From Algibacter_G agarivorans (GTDB taxonomy: Bacteria; Bacteroidota; Bacteroidia; Flavobacteriales; Flavobacteriaceae): DNA of 64,000 bases. Positions 53,696 to 62,175 of this stretch are shown piece after piece. A program made the translations under genes and the position numbers. The number at the start of each line of letters is the position of its first letter. The first letter of the stretch is position 1. The notes beneath the pieces are model-generated. The model had not been told where the DNA came from. It ran no database searches and worked only from the letters and a program-made list of their open reading frames with translations. The stretch lies in assembly GCF_039543245.1 (NCBI RefSeq), contig NZ_BAABJJ010000044.1, forward strand, positions 239,488-303,487, given 5' to 3'.

Positions 53696-54237
53696 GATTT
53701 TTCTTCATTTAAATGAATCAACGCAAAAACCGCATAATTAATCATATCTTGATAATTAGCATCAATCCCTTCACTAACAATAGTTTTACCTTTATTATCC
53801 TCTATTTGCTTTACTCTTAAAAGTTTTTGTAAAATCAAATCGGTTAAACTACTTACCCGCATATCTCGCCACGCCTCACCATAATCATGATTCTTGTCTT
53901 CCATGAGCTGTTTTGTAATCGCAGCTTTTTCAGTATATAATTTTGTAGCTTCTTCAGTCGACATATCTGGTTGTTCTACAACACCCTTTTCTAACTGAAT
54001 TAAAGCCATAATGCAGTAATTAATAATACCTATAAATTCGCTTTCTTGCCCTTCATCTACTTTCTGCACATCATTTTGTTGTAAACCTCTAATACGTTGT
54101 GCTTTTATAAAAATTTGGTCTGTAAGTGATGGCAACCTTAGTATTCTCCATGCACTGCCATAATCACTCATCTTATTAATAAATAAACTTTTGCAGGTAT
54201 CTATTACGGCATCATATTGTTTTGAAGTATCTTGCAT
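53692..54237 (-). CDS. DUF1599 protein (nucleotide modification associated domain)
   Basis: From the ATG at 54237 the protein is 181 residues. Two homologous halves each contain DYG[SE]AWR..R..SLTD..(F/L).K..R(V/I)(R/K), the pattern of DUF1599, a family associated with nucleotide modification. The function is not established. A longer version would start at TTG. It is divergent from folP and coupled to the BT_3928 gene; this folP-DUF1599-BT_3928 arrangement is usual in Bacteroidota. Confidence 0.88.
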   Translation of the reverse strand: MQDTSKQYDAVIDTCKSLFINKMSDYGSAWRILRLPSLTDQIFIKAQRIRGLQQNDVQKVDEGQESEFIGIINYCIMALIQLEKGVVEQPDMSTEEATKLYTEKAAITKQLMEDKNHDYGEAWRDMRVSSLTDLILQKLLRVKQIEDNKGKTIVSEGIDANYQDMINYAVFALIHLNEEKS

Positions 54238-54341
54238 AAATAAATTCAATTTTGCGTAAATTTCGCATAAATAATTAGAATGTTCAAGGTTTCTGGTTTA
54301 AAGTTTTAAACTATGTACCAACACCTTACAAAACCATATAA

Positions 54342-55166
54342 ATGACTATTAATTGTAAAGGACAGCTCATTGATTTATCATCACCAAAAGTGATGGGTAT
54401 ATTAAACATCACACCCGATTCATTTTATGATGGTGGTAAGCATAAAGATGAAAAAAGCATACTACTTCATGTTGAGCGTATGCTTAATGAAGGTGCTACT
54501 TTTATTGATGTTGGCGCTTACAGTTCTCGCCCAAATGCAGACCATGTTAGTGAAACCGATGAATTAAATCGTATACTCCCTATTGTTAATTTAATTTTGA
54601 AAGCGTTTCCAAATATACTATTGTCTATTGATACTTTTAGAAGTGAAGTCGCTAAACAATGTATTGAAGCTGGAGCTGCTTTAATTAACGATATTTCGGC
54701 AGGAACATTAGATGATAATATGTTGCAAACCATTGCTAATTTACATATACCCTATATTATGATGCACATGCGAGGGACACCCAAAACCATGCAACAACAA
54801 ACCGATTATGATAATTTAGTAAAAGATATTCTGTTTTATTTTTCTGAACGCATAGCGGCAGCCAAAGCTTTGGGAATGGTAGATATAATTGTTGATCCTG
54901 GTTTTGGTTTTGCTAAAACGCTAGAACAGAATTATGAATTATTAAACAAACTTGAACTTTTTAAAATAATTGAAAAACCTTTGCTTGTTGGGATTTCCAG
55001 AAAATCTATGATTTATAAAACCTTAAAAACGTCTGCTAAAGACGCCTTGAACGGAACGACCGTTTTAAATACAGTGGCGTTGCAAAAAGGCGCATCCATT
55101 TTAAGGGTTCATGATGTTAAAGAAGCTATTGAATGTATTACTTTAGTTAAGTCGTTAAGTCGTTAA
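54342..55166 (+). CDS. folP: dihydropteroate synthase
   Basis: The 274-residue enzyme joins p-aminobenzoate to the pterin in folate synthesis. The motifs MGILNITPDSFYDGG (18-32), IDVGAYSSRPNA, LINDISAG and IIVDPGFGFAKT are intact, as is VGISRKS. The last codons and stop lie inside a short repeat (GTTAAGTCG repeated), so the repeat fixes the C-terminus (LVKSLSR). The hypothetical lipoprotein gene starts six bases later. Confidence 0.96.
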   Translation: MTINCKGQLIDLSSPKVMGILNITPDSFYDGGKHKDEKSILLHVERMLNEGATFIDVGAYSSRPNADHVSETDELNRILPIVNLILKAFPNILLSIDTFRSEVAKQCIEAGAALINDISAGTLDDNMLQTIANLHIPYIMMHMRGTPKTMQQQTDYDNLVKDILFYFSERIAAAKALGMVDIIVDPGFGFAKTLEQNYELLNKLELFKIIEKPLLVGISRKSMIYKTLKTSAKDALNGTTVLNTVALQKGASILRVHDVKEAIECITLVKSLSR

Positions 55167-55167
55167 G
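55146..55167 (+). repeat. GTTAAGTCG tandem repeat overlapping the folP stop codon
   Basis: GTTAAGTCG occurs twice and is followed by GTTAAG, related to the repeat arms at 42722 and 43171. It encodes the last folP residues. Confidence 0.6.
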
Positions 55168-55172
55168 AGAAA

Positions 55173-55856
55173 ATGAGATATTATATTTTACTAATTACCA
55201 TATTTTTTATGTTTTCTTGCGGAAACGAAAGAGTGCTTCACTTACCTGAGGTTAATCATTCTGAAATTACAGATATTAAAGATGTTTCTCATGCGTACTT
55301 ATTTTATGATGAAACTAAAACGGATAGTGTTGAACTAAATAGAAAAAACCTAATAAGCACTACCAATTGGTTGATTAATGTGGATAAACGATTAACACTT
55401 AAACAAGCGATTCCGCATATTAAATATTTACAAGACAAAAAGGCCAATTCTAGCCATAAAAATGAAACTGCTAAAAACTATTTTACTTGTAATGATACGA
55501 GTAGAAAGGATTTAGGGTTTATAGAATTTACGGATGTTTCATTTAAAAATGAATCATTAGACAACTATTCTGGAGTACTATCAAGTTTTGAAGATTCCGG
55601 AAACTCAACAGCCATAGCTTTTGAGGATGACAATGAAATTACAATTGCAAGTGCCCTATTGAACTCTGTGATTTTAGAAACAACGAAAGATAGCTTATCA
55701 TATTACTTAAAAAAGTGTGACACTATAAATGGAATGATTTTACTAAATTTCAATGAAGCACTGACTTTTCAAAATTACATTGAATACAAATCACTTATTT
55801 CAAAAACTGTTTTAAATCACACAGAAATATCAAACACGGAATTCATTTTTAATTAA
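55173..55856 (+). CDS. hypothetical lipoprotein between folP and cdaA
   Basis: The 227-residue product has a lipoprotein signal (lipobox MFSC, Cys near 16). The mature part is soluble and mixed alpha-beta, with no motif I recognise. Its position between folP and the diadenylate cyclase gene, with 6 and 35 bases of spacing, suggests one transcript. A role beyond that cannot be given. Confidence 0.75.
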   Translation: MRYYILLITIFFMFSCGNERVLHLPEVNHSEITDIKDVSHAYLFYDETKTDSVELNRKNLISTTNWLINVDKRLTLKQAIPHIKYLQDKKANSSHKNETAKNYFTCNDTSRKDLGFIEFTDVSFKNESLDNYSGVLSSFEDSGNSTAIAFEDDNEITIASALLNSVILETTKDSLSYYLKKCDTINGMILLNFNEALTFQNYIEYKSLISKTVLNHTEISNTEFIFN

Positions 55857-55891
55857 CCGTATTTTATTAAATTTACAAAAACCCATCACTT

Positions 55892-56677
55892 TTGGAAATC
55901 TTTAATGACCTTTTAAAATTCACCCTCGTAGATATTATAGATGTTATTCTGGTAGCGCTTTTGCTCTACTATTTATACAGACTCGTTAAAGGCACTGTTG
56001 CCATCAATATTTTTCTTGGTATTATTATAATTTATGGTGCATGGCGACTTACAGACTTTCTAAACATGGAATTGCTCACGGGTATTTTTGGTGGTTTTAT
56101 GAAGGTTGGAATTATTGCTTTAATTGTCGTTTTTCAACCTGAAATCAGGAAGTTTTTACTCATGGTTGGTTCAACCAATTTTAATAGAAGACGAAAATTT
56201 TTAAAGCAGTTAAGCTTTTTAAAGACTGAAACTACCAATGAAACTGATGTTGACGCTATTATTTCGGCGTGTAATAAAATGTCAAAATCTAAAACGGGTG
56301 CGCTTATTGTTTTTGAGCGTAATAATAACCTTGATTTCTTATCGTCTTCTGGCGATGAAATGAATATTAAAGTCACGCAACCTATCATTGAAAGCATCTT
56401 CTTTAAAAATAGTCCGTTGCATGATGGTGCTATTATTGTTAGCAATAATATTGTAAAAGCAACTCGAGTTATTCTTCCTGTAAATAACGAAAAACATATT
56501 CCTCAACGATTTGGTTTACGACATAGGGCTGCTATAGGTGTTACCGAAAAAACAGATGCTTTAGCACTCGTTGTTAGTGAAGAAACTGGACATATTTCTT
56601 ATTTCAAAGATGGAGAATTTGTTGTTTTTGAAGACATTAATGAGCTTAATTTAATGATTAAAGATGATTTAGCTTAA
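55892..56677 (+). CDS. cdaA: diadenylate cyclase CdaA (c-di-AMP synthase)
   Basis: The 261-residue protein has three N-terminal membrane segments (about 15-30, 36-52 and 68-82) and a DAC domain with HDGAII (about 179-184) and GLRHRAAIG (about 210-218), the DGA and RHR motifs for ATP binding and c-di-AMP synthesis. The start is TTG; no closer ATG exists that keeps the first membrane helix. c-di-AMP controls potassium, cell-wall and osmotic balance. The folP-cdaA arrangement is common in Bacteroidota. Confidence 0.95.
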   Translation: MEIFNDLLKFTLVDIIDVILVALLLYYLYRLVKGTVAINIFLGIIIIYGAWRLTDFLNMELLTGIFGGFMKVGIIALIVVFQPEIRKFLLMVGSTNFNRRRKFLKQLSFLKTETTNETDVDAIISACNKMSKSKTGALIVFERNNNLDFLSSSGDEMNIKVTQPIIESIFFKNSPLHDGAIIVSNNIVKATRVILPVNNEKHIPQRFGLRHRAAIGVTEKTDALALVVSEETGHISYFKDGEFVVFEDINELNLMIKDDLA

Positions 56678-56798
56678 TATATTGTGAAAACTACAAACCC
56701 TAATACAACTTTATCACCAGAAAGTGTTATTTCAAATTCTTGTGATGGTGGAATTATAATATTTTTGGAAGTATAAATTTATAAGATTTTGCTCCTAA

Positions 56799-58568
56799 CT
56801 AAGCCACTTCTTCCTGTAAAAACTGAACTTCATACAGGTTTTTGTAATAGCCATTTTCTTTTTTAAGCAACTCTTTGTGTGTGCCTTGTTCTACAATTTC
56901 GCCAGCTTCCATAACAATAATTTTGTCTGCTTTTTTAATAGTTGCTAATCGGTGAGCAATAACTATGGAGGTTCTGCCTTTAGTAATCTTATCCGTAGCA
57001 TTTTGAATGAGTTGTTCTGAATATGAGTCTACAGAAGATGTGGCTTCATCTAAAACCAAAATACTTGGATTGGTAACATAAGCCCTTAAAAACGAAATCA
57101 ATTGACGCTGACCAGAAGAGAGCATCACACCACGTTCTTTTACATTGTAATGGTAGCCATTAGGCAACGTCATAATAAAATCATGAATCCCAATATCTTT
57201 GGCTGCTTGCTGAACCTGTTCTTCAGTAATCTCTGGATGATTCAATGTAATATTATTCAAAATGGTATCCGCAAACAAAAATACATCTTGCAATACCACA
57301 GCTATTTGTGTTCTTAAAGACGACAAGGTCACATCTTTAATATTGATACCATCCACAGCAATAACACCATCGCCAATTTCATAAAAACGATTCAATAAAT
57401 TAATGATAGTCGATTTTCCTGCCCCTGTTGCTCCAACTATAGCTATCGTTTCTCCCGCTTTAACCTCAAAAGAAATACCTTTTAAAACCTCTTCATCTTC
57501 AACATAACTAAAATGAACATCATCAAAGGTAATATGCCCTTTAAAAGCATCTGCAACATGTGTTCCTGTATCATCAATTTGCGAGGTGGTATCAATAACT
57601 TTAAAAACCCTTGTTGCGGCAACCATGCCCATTTGTAGGGTGTTAAACTTATCCGCTATTTGGCGTAATGGCCTAAACAGCATGGGGATATACATTATAA
57701 AGGATACTAAAACACCTTGCGATACCGAGCTCCCTTCCAAAACCACATTTAAACCACCGTACCATGCCACTAAGCCAATACATACAGAGGACACTAAATC
57801 TGCTAAAGGAAAGAAAATAGAGTTGTACCAAACGGTTTTAACCCATCCTTTTTTATGGCGCTCGTTAATCTCTTTAAAATTCTTTAATTCTATTGCTTCA
57901 CGAGTAAACAATTGTAAAATTTTCATACCTGTTAATCGCTCTTGAACAAAGGAGTTTAAATTAGAAACTTCATTCCTAACTTCTTCAAACGCTTTTTTCA
58001 TATATTTTTGAAAAATTCGAGTTGCATAAAGCAAAAGCGGAAGCATCACAAAAACAATACCGCTCAATTTATAATTTGTGTAAACCATAACCCCAAACAC
58101 AACGGACATGGTTAGTAAATCTCTAATAATCATAAATAAACCCTGTCCAAAAATATCGGCAATACGTTCCATATCCGTTACAGCACGCGTTATAAGCACG
58201 CCAACTGAAGAATTATCATAATACTTCATTTTAAAACGTAGTAAATGGTCGAATAACTTCACGCGAACATCCATGACCAAATTCTGTCCTAACCAAGAGG
58301 CATAGTAAATAAACAACAACTGAAAAACCGTTTGCAAAATCAAAATAGCCAACATGATCATGATATAAAACAAAAAGCCTTCTTCAGCTTTAACTGCAAT
58401 ACTATCATCTATGGCGAATTTAGTTATATAGGGCGTTGCGGCACTAAAAACAGCCAATAAAACAACCAATATAACAAGCCCAGAAAACACAACTTTATAA
58501 GGCTTTATGTATTCAAAAAGACGCTTAAAAAGCTTAAAGTCAAAAATATTTTCTTTTGGTTTACTCAT
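56799..58568 (-). CDS. ABC exporter, MsbA-like transmembrane-ATPase fusion
   Basis: The 589-residue protein has six membrane helices (about 20-310) followed by an ATPase domain with Walker A GATGAGKST (about 378), the signature LSSGQRQL (Ser in place of the usual second Gly-side residue), Walker B ILVLDEATSSVD and the H-loop IAHRLAT. It is a half-transporter that dimerises. Lipid A/lipid or drug export is typical of the family; the substrate is not known. It follows truA directly, the next base being its ATG. Confidence 0.92.
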   Translation of the reverse strand: MSKPKENIFDFKLFKRLFEYIKPYKVVFSGLVILVVLLAVFSAATPYITKFAIDDSIAVKAEEGFLFYIMIMLAILILQTVFQLLFIYYASWLGQNLVMDVRVKLFDHLLRFKMKYYDNSSVGVLITRAVTDMERIADIFGQGLFMIIRDLLTMSVVFGVMVYTNYKLSGIVFVMLPLLLYATRIFQKYMKKAFEEVRNEVSNLNSFVQERLTGMKILQLFTREAIELKNFKEINERHKKGWVKTVWYNSIFFPLADLVSSVCIGLVAWYGGLNVVLEGSSVSQGVLVSFIMYIPMLFRPLRQIADKFNTLQMGMVAATRVFKVIDTTSQIDDTGTHVADAFKGHITFDDVHFSYVEDEEVLKGISFEVKAGETIAIVGATGAGKSTIINLLNRFYEIGDGVIAVDGINIKDVTLSSLRTQIAVVLQDVFLFADTILNNITLNHPEITEEQVQQAAKDIGIHDFIMTLPNGYHYNVKERGVMLSSGQRQLISFLRAYVTNPSILVLDEATSSVDSYSEQLIQNATDKITKGRTSIVIAHRLATIKKADKIIVMEAGEIVEQGTHKELLKKENGYYKNLYEVQFLQEEVA

Positions 58569-59312
58569 CTATAATTTTATATCGTCTGGATACTCAATGT
58601 GTGTTAAATACAGCCCATGTGCAGGAACAGAAAAACCAGCTTCACTCCTATTTTTAGATTGTATTACGGTATGTAAATGGTCAATATCTATTTTACCTAA
58701 GCCTATATTAACCATGGTGCCAACAATAGCTCTAACCATATTTCGCAAAAATCGATTGGCTTGAATTACAAAATGAAGCTCGTCATCTTTAAAAAACCAT
58801 TCCGCTTTTATAATATCACAATGATACGTTTTTACTTCGGTTTTACTTTTTGAAAAGCATTGAAAATCTTTATATTCAAATAAAATTTTTGAAGCTTCAT
58901 TCATTTTATCAACATCTAAAGCATGCTTTACGTAAAACACGTTCTCATTTGTAAACACATTCTTTTTAAGCGAAACTCTGTATAAATACGTTCTACTCAA
59001 CGCATCAAAACGGGTGTGCGCTTCTGCTTTTACTTTAAAAATATCATGAATGGCAACATCAATTGGTAAGAACGAATTCAGTTTGAAAATTAAATCTTTT
59101 ACATCAAAATTAACATCGGTATCAAAATGTGCGAACATCTGCTTAGCATGCACACCAGCATCGGTACGCCCTGCGCCCATAATCGAAATTTGCTCCCCTA
59201 ACAACAAGGACAGTGCTTTTTCGGTAACTTCTTGAACCGACAAAGCATTTGGTTGATTTTGCCAACCATGATATGCACTGCCATTGTAAGAAAGTTCTAT
59301 AAAATATCGCAA
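58569..59312 (-). CDS. truA: tRNA pseudouridine synthase A
   Basis: The 247-residue enzyme makes pseudouridine at positions 38-40 of tRNA anticodon arms. The catalytic aspartate is in GRTDAGVHA (about 50-58); FLRNMVRAIVGTMV and the end EAGFSVPAHGLYLT are typical. It is co-directional with and abuts the ABC exporter gene. A TATCTTTG -7 box lies at 59346-59339 upstream. Confidence 0.96.
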   Translation of the reverse strand: MRYFIELSYNGSAYHGWQNQPNALSVQEVTEKALSLLLGEQISIMGAGRTDAGVHAKQMFAHFDTDVNFDVKDLIFKLNSFLPIDVAIHDIFKVKAEAHTRFDALSRTYLYRVSLKKNVFTNENVFYVKHALDVDKMNEASKILFEYKDFQCFSKSKTEVKTYHCDIIKAEWFFKDDELHFVIQANRFLRNMVRAIVGTMVNIGLGKIDIDHLHTVIQSKNRSEAGFSVPAHGLYLTHIEYPDDIKL

Positions 59313-59400
59313 TGGTCCTATTAATTTTTATGAAAGCACAAAGATAGACAGATTTGTGCTTCCTAAAAAGTATAGCATCTTAATTATATATTAAAAGATT

Positions 59401-59540
59401 TTTTGGGCGTTACCCAAGGGTCGGGCTTTATTCGTTGGTTTCTATTTTAAATTATTGAACTCATGAATATAAATATTTCACTACTCGCTCCCTCCTAAGG
59501 TCGGGGAGTTCAAACATGCCGTTCAATCTCTAACGCGGGT
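59401..59540. repeat. intergenic repeat copy beginning GGGCGTTACCCAAGGGTCGG
   Basis: It begins like the copy at 11838 and ends with CAATCTCTAACGCGGGT. The middle is divergent and AT-rich. It accounts for a third of the 436-base gap between truA and the phosphoesterase gene; the remainder (59541-59748) shows nothing coding. Confidence 0.65.
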
Positions 59541-59748
59541 GCTTGTTAGCTTTTGTTTTTAAATGGGAAGTTGTTATTTTTGGAGTGGTTCGTTTAATGC
59601 AAAGATAAAGTTCCGTTTCAATGAACTTTATCGATTGTTAAACGAAGTTATCCAATTTTTCTTATAAAGTCAAGTAATCATAATCAGTTTGTGAAAGATT
59701 AAACCAATAATCCATAACTTTACCAACATACATTACAGTAAAAAATTA

Positions 59749-60249
59749 ATGACCAAAATACTCCTCCTCTCTGACACCCATAGTTATATAGACAACAACA
59801 TTTTAAAGTACGTAAAACAAGCAGATGAAGTCTGGCACGCTGGAGATATTGGCGATTTAAAAGTTACCGATACTATAAAAGCTTTAAAACCCTTACGCGG
59901 CGTTTACGGTAATATTGATGATGATAAAGTCCGTTTAGAATACCCAGAGCATAACCGATTTATGTGTGAAGGTGTTGATGTTTGGATAACCCATATTGGC
60001 GGTTATCCGCCTAAATACAATATACGCGTTACTGAAGAAATTAAACAAAACCCACCAAGACTATTTATTTGTGGGCATTCGCATATTTTAAAAGTAATGC
60101 CCGATAAAAAACTCAACTTAATACACATGAATCCAGGTGCTGTGGGTAAACATGGCTTTCATAAAGTAAGAACCATGCTCCGCTTTACCATCGACGGAAA
60201 AAAAATTGATAATTTGGAGGTTATTGAGTTTCCTGTTAGGCATCCCTAA
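59749..60249 (+). CDS. YfcE/MJ0936-type metallophosphoesterase
   Basis: The 166-residue protein has the calcineurin-like metal motifs LLSDTHSY (5-12), WHAGDIGD (29-36), YGNIDDD (54-60), ITHIGGYPP (80-88) and ICGHSHI (110-116). It is a soluble, dimetal phosphodiesterase of the YfcE family; its natural substrate is unknown. A 127-bp repeat element starts one base after its stop codon. Confidence 0.92.
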   Translation: MTKILLLSDTHSYIDNNILKYVKQADEVWHAGDIGDLKVTDTIKALKPLRGVYGNIDDDKVRLEYPEHNRFMCEGVDVWITHIGGYPPKYNIRVTEEIKQNPPRLFICGHSHILKVMPDKKLNLIHMNPGAVGKHGFHKVRTMLRFTIDGKKIDNLEVIEFPVRHP

Positions 60250-60250
60250 A

Positions 60251-60377
60251 AGCCCCTCCTAAATCCTCTCCAAATGAGGAGGCCTTCCTCACTATTACGG
60301 CATAATAGTTTCTAAATTTAAATCAAACATTTTTTATAGAATTAAGTGTTCCCTTCCTTGGAAGGGTTAGGGATGGG
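60251..60377 (+). mobile_element. 127-bp palindromic repeat element, copy A (left of slyD-like gene)
   Basis: It starts AGCCCCTCCTAAATCCTC, contains ACTATTACGGCATAATAG near the middle and ends CCTTGGAAGGGTTAGGGATG. Copy B lies at 61201-61323 in the same orientation. The ends are imperfect inverted repeats rich in CCCTCC. It starts one base past the phosphoesterase stop and may act as a terminator. Confidence 0.7.
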
Positions 60378-60444
60378 TTGATTCCTCACTGAGGCTATCA
60401 AGTAAGTAAAACCAAAGATTGAAACCTAAATTTGGCGAATATGT

Positions 60445-60643
60445 GCGTTAGAGATTGCAGCGGCATCCTTTTTTGTGCTTAACTATACGTTTAGATTTGA
60501 AACTGATTTAAGATATGTGAAAAACACTTGATGAGATACTGAAACAATCCCGATAGTTATCGGGACAGCACAAGAAAGATATAGCCCTTCGACTGCGCTC
60601 AGGATAAACTCCAAGCCCGACCCCTTTTCGGGGTAACGCCCAA
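60445..60643. repeat. composite repeat block upstream of the slyD-like gene
   Basis: It contains GCGTTAGAGATTGCAGCGGC (60445), the palindrome TCCCGATAGTTATCGGGA (60548-60565), CCCTTCGACTGCGCTCAGGA (60595) and GCCCGACCCCTTTTCGGGGT then AACGCCC (60615-60641). These are the same units as at 49663-49835, 52338 and 59401. Together with copy A it fills most of the 515-base gap. Confidence 0.65.
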
Positions 60644-60723
60644 ATTATCGTTATAATTCTGATAAAAAAACGGAATCACTCGAAGTGACACAAAAAAACA
60701 CTACTATTTTGTTTGATAAGTTG

Positions 60724-60731
60724 TAAATTTG
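60724..60731 (+). promoter_or_regulatory. -7 box TAAATTTG upstream of the slyD-like gene
   Basis: It matches TAnnTTTG and lies 33 bases before the ATG at 60765. No -33 element with usual spacing is clear. Confidence 0.4.
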
Positions 60732-60764
60732 CAGCTATTTTAAAAACAGTAAACATTATTATTT

Positions 60765-61193
60765 ATGAGTCAAGTAAAAGAAAATGATACGGTAAAAGTT
60801 CATTACACAGGAAAATTAAGCAATGGTCAAGTTTTTGATAGTTCGTTAGAGAGAGAACCATTGGAAGTAACTCTAGGTCAAGGTATGCTTATTCCTGGTT
60901 TTGAAAAAGGGATTATGACCATGGAATTAAACGAGAAAAAAACAATAAATATTCCTGTTGCTGAAGCTTATGGCGATGTGCAACAAGAATTGTTATACGA
61001 AGTAAAAAAAGAACAACTTCCACAAGATATGGCTCCAGAAGTAGGTATGGGACTAGCATCTAAAGGTGAGGATGGTAGAGAAGTACAATTTCGTATTGCC
61101 GAAGTTAAAGAAGATCATATTGTTGTTGATGCTAATCACCCGTTAGCAGGGCATGATTTGACGTTCGATTTAGAACTTATTGAAATAAAGTAA
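60765..61193 (+). CDS. FKBP-type peptidyl-prolyl isomerase, SlyD-like
   Basis: The 142-residue protein has a split FKBP domain (VKVHYTGKLSNGQVFDSS; LIPGFEKGIMTMELNEKK) with the insert-in-flap chaperone loop of the SlyD family (about 70-125) and the end HPLAGHDLTFDLELIEI, the family hallmark. The histidine-rich metal-binding tail of E. coli SlyD is absent. It probably acts as a cytoplasmic isomerase/chaperone. The gene is flanked on both sides by copies of the same roughly 125-bp element. Confidence 0.93.
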   Translation: MSQVKENDTVKVHYTGKLSNGQVFDSSLEREPLEVTLGQGMLIPGFEKGIMTMELNEKKTINIPVAEAYGDVQQELLYEVKKEQLPQDMAPEVGMGLASKGEDGREVQFRIAEVKEDHIVVDANHPLAGHDLTFDLELIEIK

Positions 61194-61200
61194 AAAAAGA

Positions 61201-61323
61201 AGCCCTTCCTAAATCCTTCCCATAAGGGAAGGACTTGCTTACTCTTCCGGCATAGTATTACTACTATAATTACGCATTTATAGGTCTGAGTGTTCCCCTC
61301 CTTTGGAGGGATTAAGGGAGGAG
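61201..61323 (+). mobile_element. 123-bp palindromic repeat element, copy B (right of slyD-like gene)
   Basis: It reads AGCCCTTCCTAAATCCTTCC at the left, TCTTCCGGCATAGTATTA in the middle and CCTTTGGAGGGATTAAGGGA at the right, aligning along its length with copy A at 60251-60377. It starts seven bases after the slyD-like stop codon. Confidence 0.7.
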
Positions 61324-61340
61324 AAAAAAACACCCCTAAA

Positions 61341-61391
61341 GTCCCCTCAAGGGGACAATAAAAAACCCAAAGCTTTCACCTTGGGTTTTTT
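61341..61391. terminator. bidirectional terminator between convergent genes
   Basis: The palindrome GTCCCCTCAAGGGGAC (61341-61356) is followed by a second hairpin, AAAAACCCAA and TTGGGTTTTT (61361-61370 / 61381-61390), which has an A-run on the left and a T-run on the right. The second hairpin can stop transcription from the slyD-like gene and from the leftward DUF4293 gene. Confidence 0.8.
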
Positions 61392-61418
61392 CGCACTAAT
61401 ACTACTAAGATGTTAGGT

Positions 61419-61829
61419 TTATCGTAATCTGTCAACAGATTTTACAAGATCTTCATCCTTCTTGATGGCCTTATTGGCTAATGCCAAAAACACGATAGAA
61501 ACAATAGGGAGAAGCATCCCAATACCTTTCTCAGAAACCGCCGTTTCTCCAGATACATTTAGTGATTGATACACGAAAAATCCTAGTAAAAAAAAATTTA
61601 ATATGATGTTAAGTCGTCCCAGCATAAATTGAGACTTCCTGTTTTTATACCTAAATATTGATATGATTGAAAAAAATGCAGATACTAAAAAAGCAGCAAA
61701 CACATAATTAACATCAGCAGCAAACACTCTAACACCGCTATCTGTAATCCATAAATGAAATACATAAATTAAGCCAGCAGAAACTCCTGCTGCAATTAAA
61801 AGATATACGGTTTGAATACGTTGTAGCAT
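61419..61829 (-). CDS. DUF4293 family membrane protein
   Basis: The 136-residue protein starts MLQRIQTVYLLIAAGVSAGL, the standard opening of DUF4293. It has four membrane segments (about 7-27, 42-61, 72-90 and 104-122) and a charged tail. The family occurs beside rho in Bacteroidota, as here, divergently transcribed. The function is unknown. Confidence 0.88.
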   Translation of the reverse strand: MLQRIQTVYLLIAAGVSAGLIYVFHLWITDSGVRVFAADVNYVFAAFLVSAFFSIISIFRYKNRKSQFMLGRLNIILNFFLLGFFVYQSLNVSGETAVSEKGIGMLLPIVSIVFLALANKAIKKDEDLVKSVDRLR

Positions 61830-62175
61830 ATAATTTTATAAGTATATTACTTATATCTTAAATTAACTTAAATAAAACACGCTTTTTTACTTTCTATTTC
61901 AAAATAAAAATATACCGTAGCTTAGACTATGCTATATTTTTCTTTCTCATATTAAAAGAAAAAATCATCATTTTCTTTTACAGCAAATTCAATATATAAA
62001 TAATATTGAACCGCAAAAATACTAGAATTAATGCTAAAAATTAAAATAAAGTTGTATAATTGCAGTAATAATTCACAACAACCGCAAGAACAAGCGGTTA
62101 ATTCTTCAAGAATAAAATTATTTTTTTCAGAATAACTCAAATTTGTATTCAAAACAAAATATTCAATAAACATAA
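61830..62175. other. 346-base divergent intergenic region upstream of rho
   Basis: TATAATTG at 62055-62062 is a one-mismatch -7 box that would give a rho leader of about 110 bases. The leader contains a small CCGC/GCGG hairpin (about 62081-62096). A frame on the minus strand overlaps the start of rho and looks spurious. rho genes are often autoregulated in a long leader, so this stretch may be the site. Confidence 0.4.

Noticed and set aside
56799..58568. ABC exporter signature LSSGQ as a loss of function
   Set aside because: The signature varies in this exporter group and Walker A, Walker B and the H-loop are intact.
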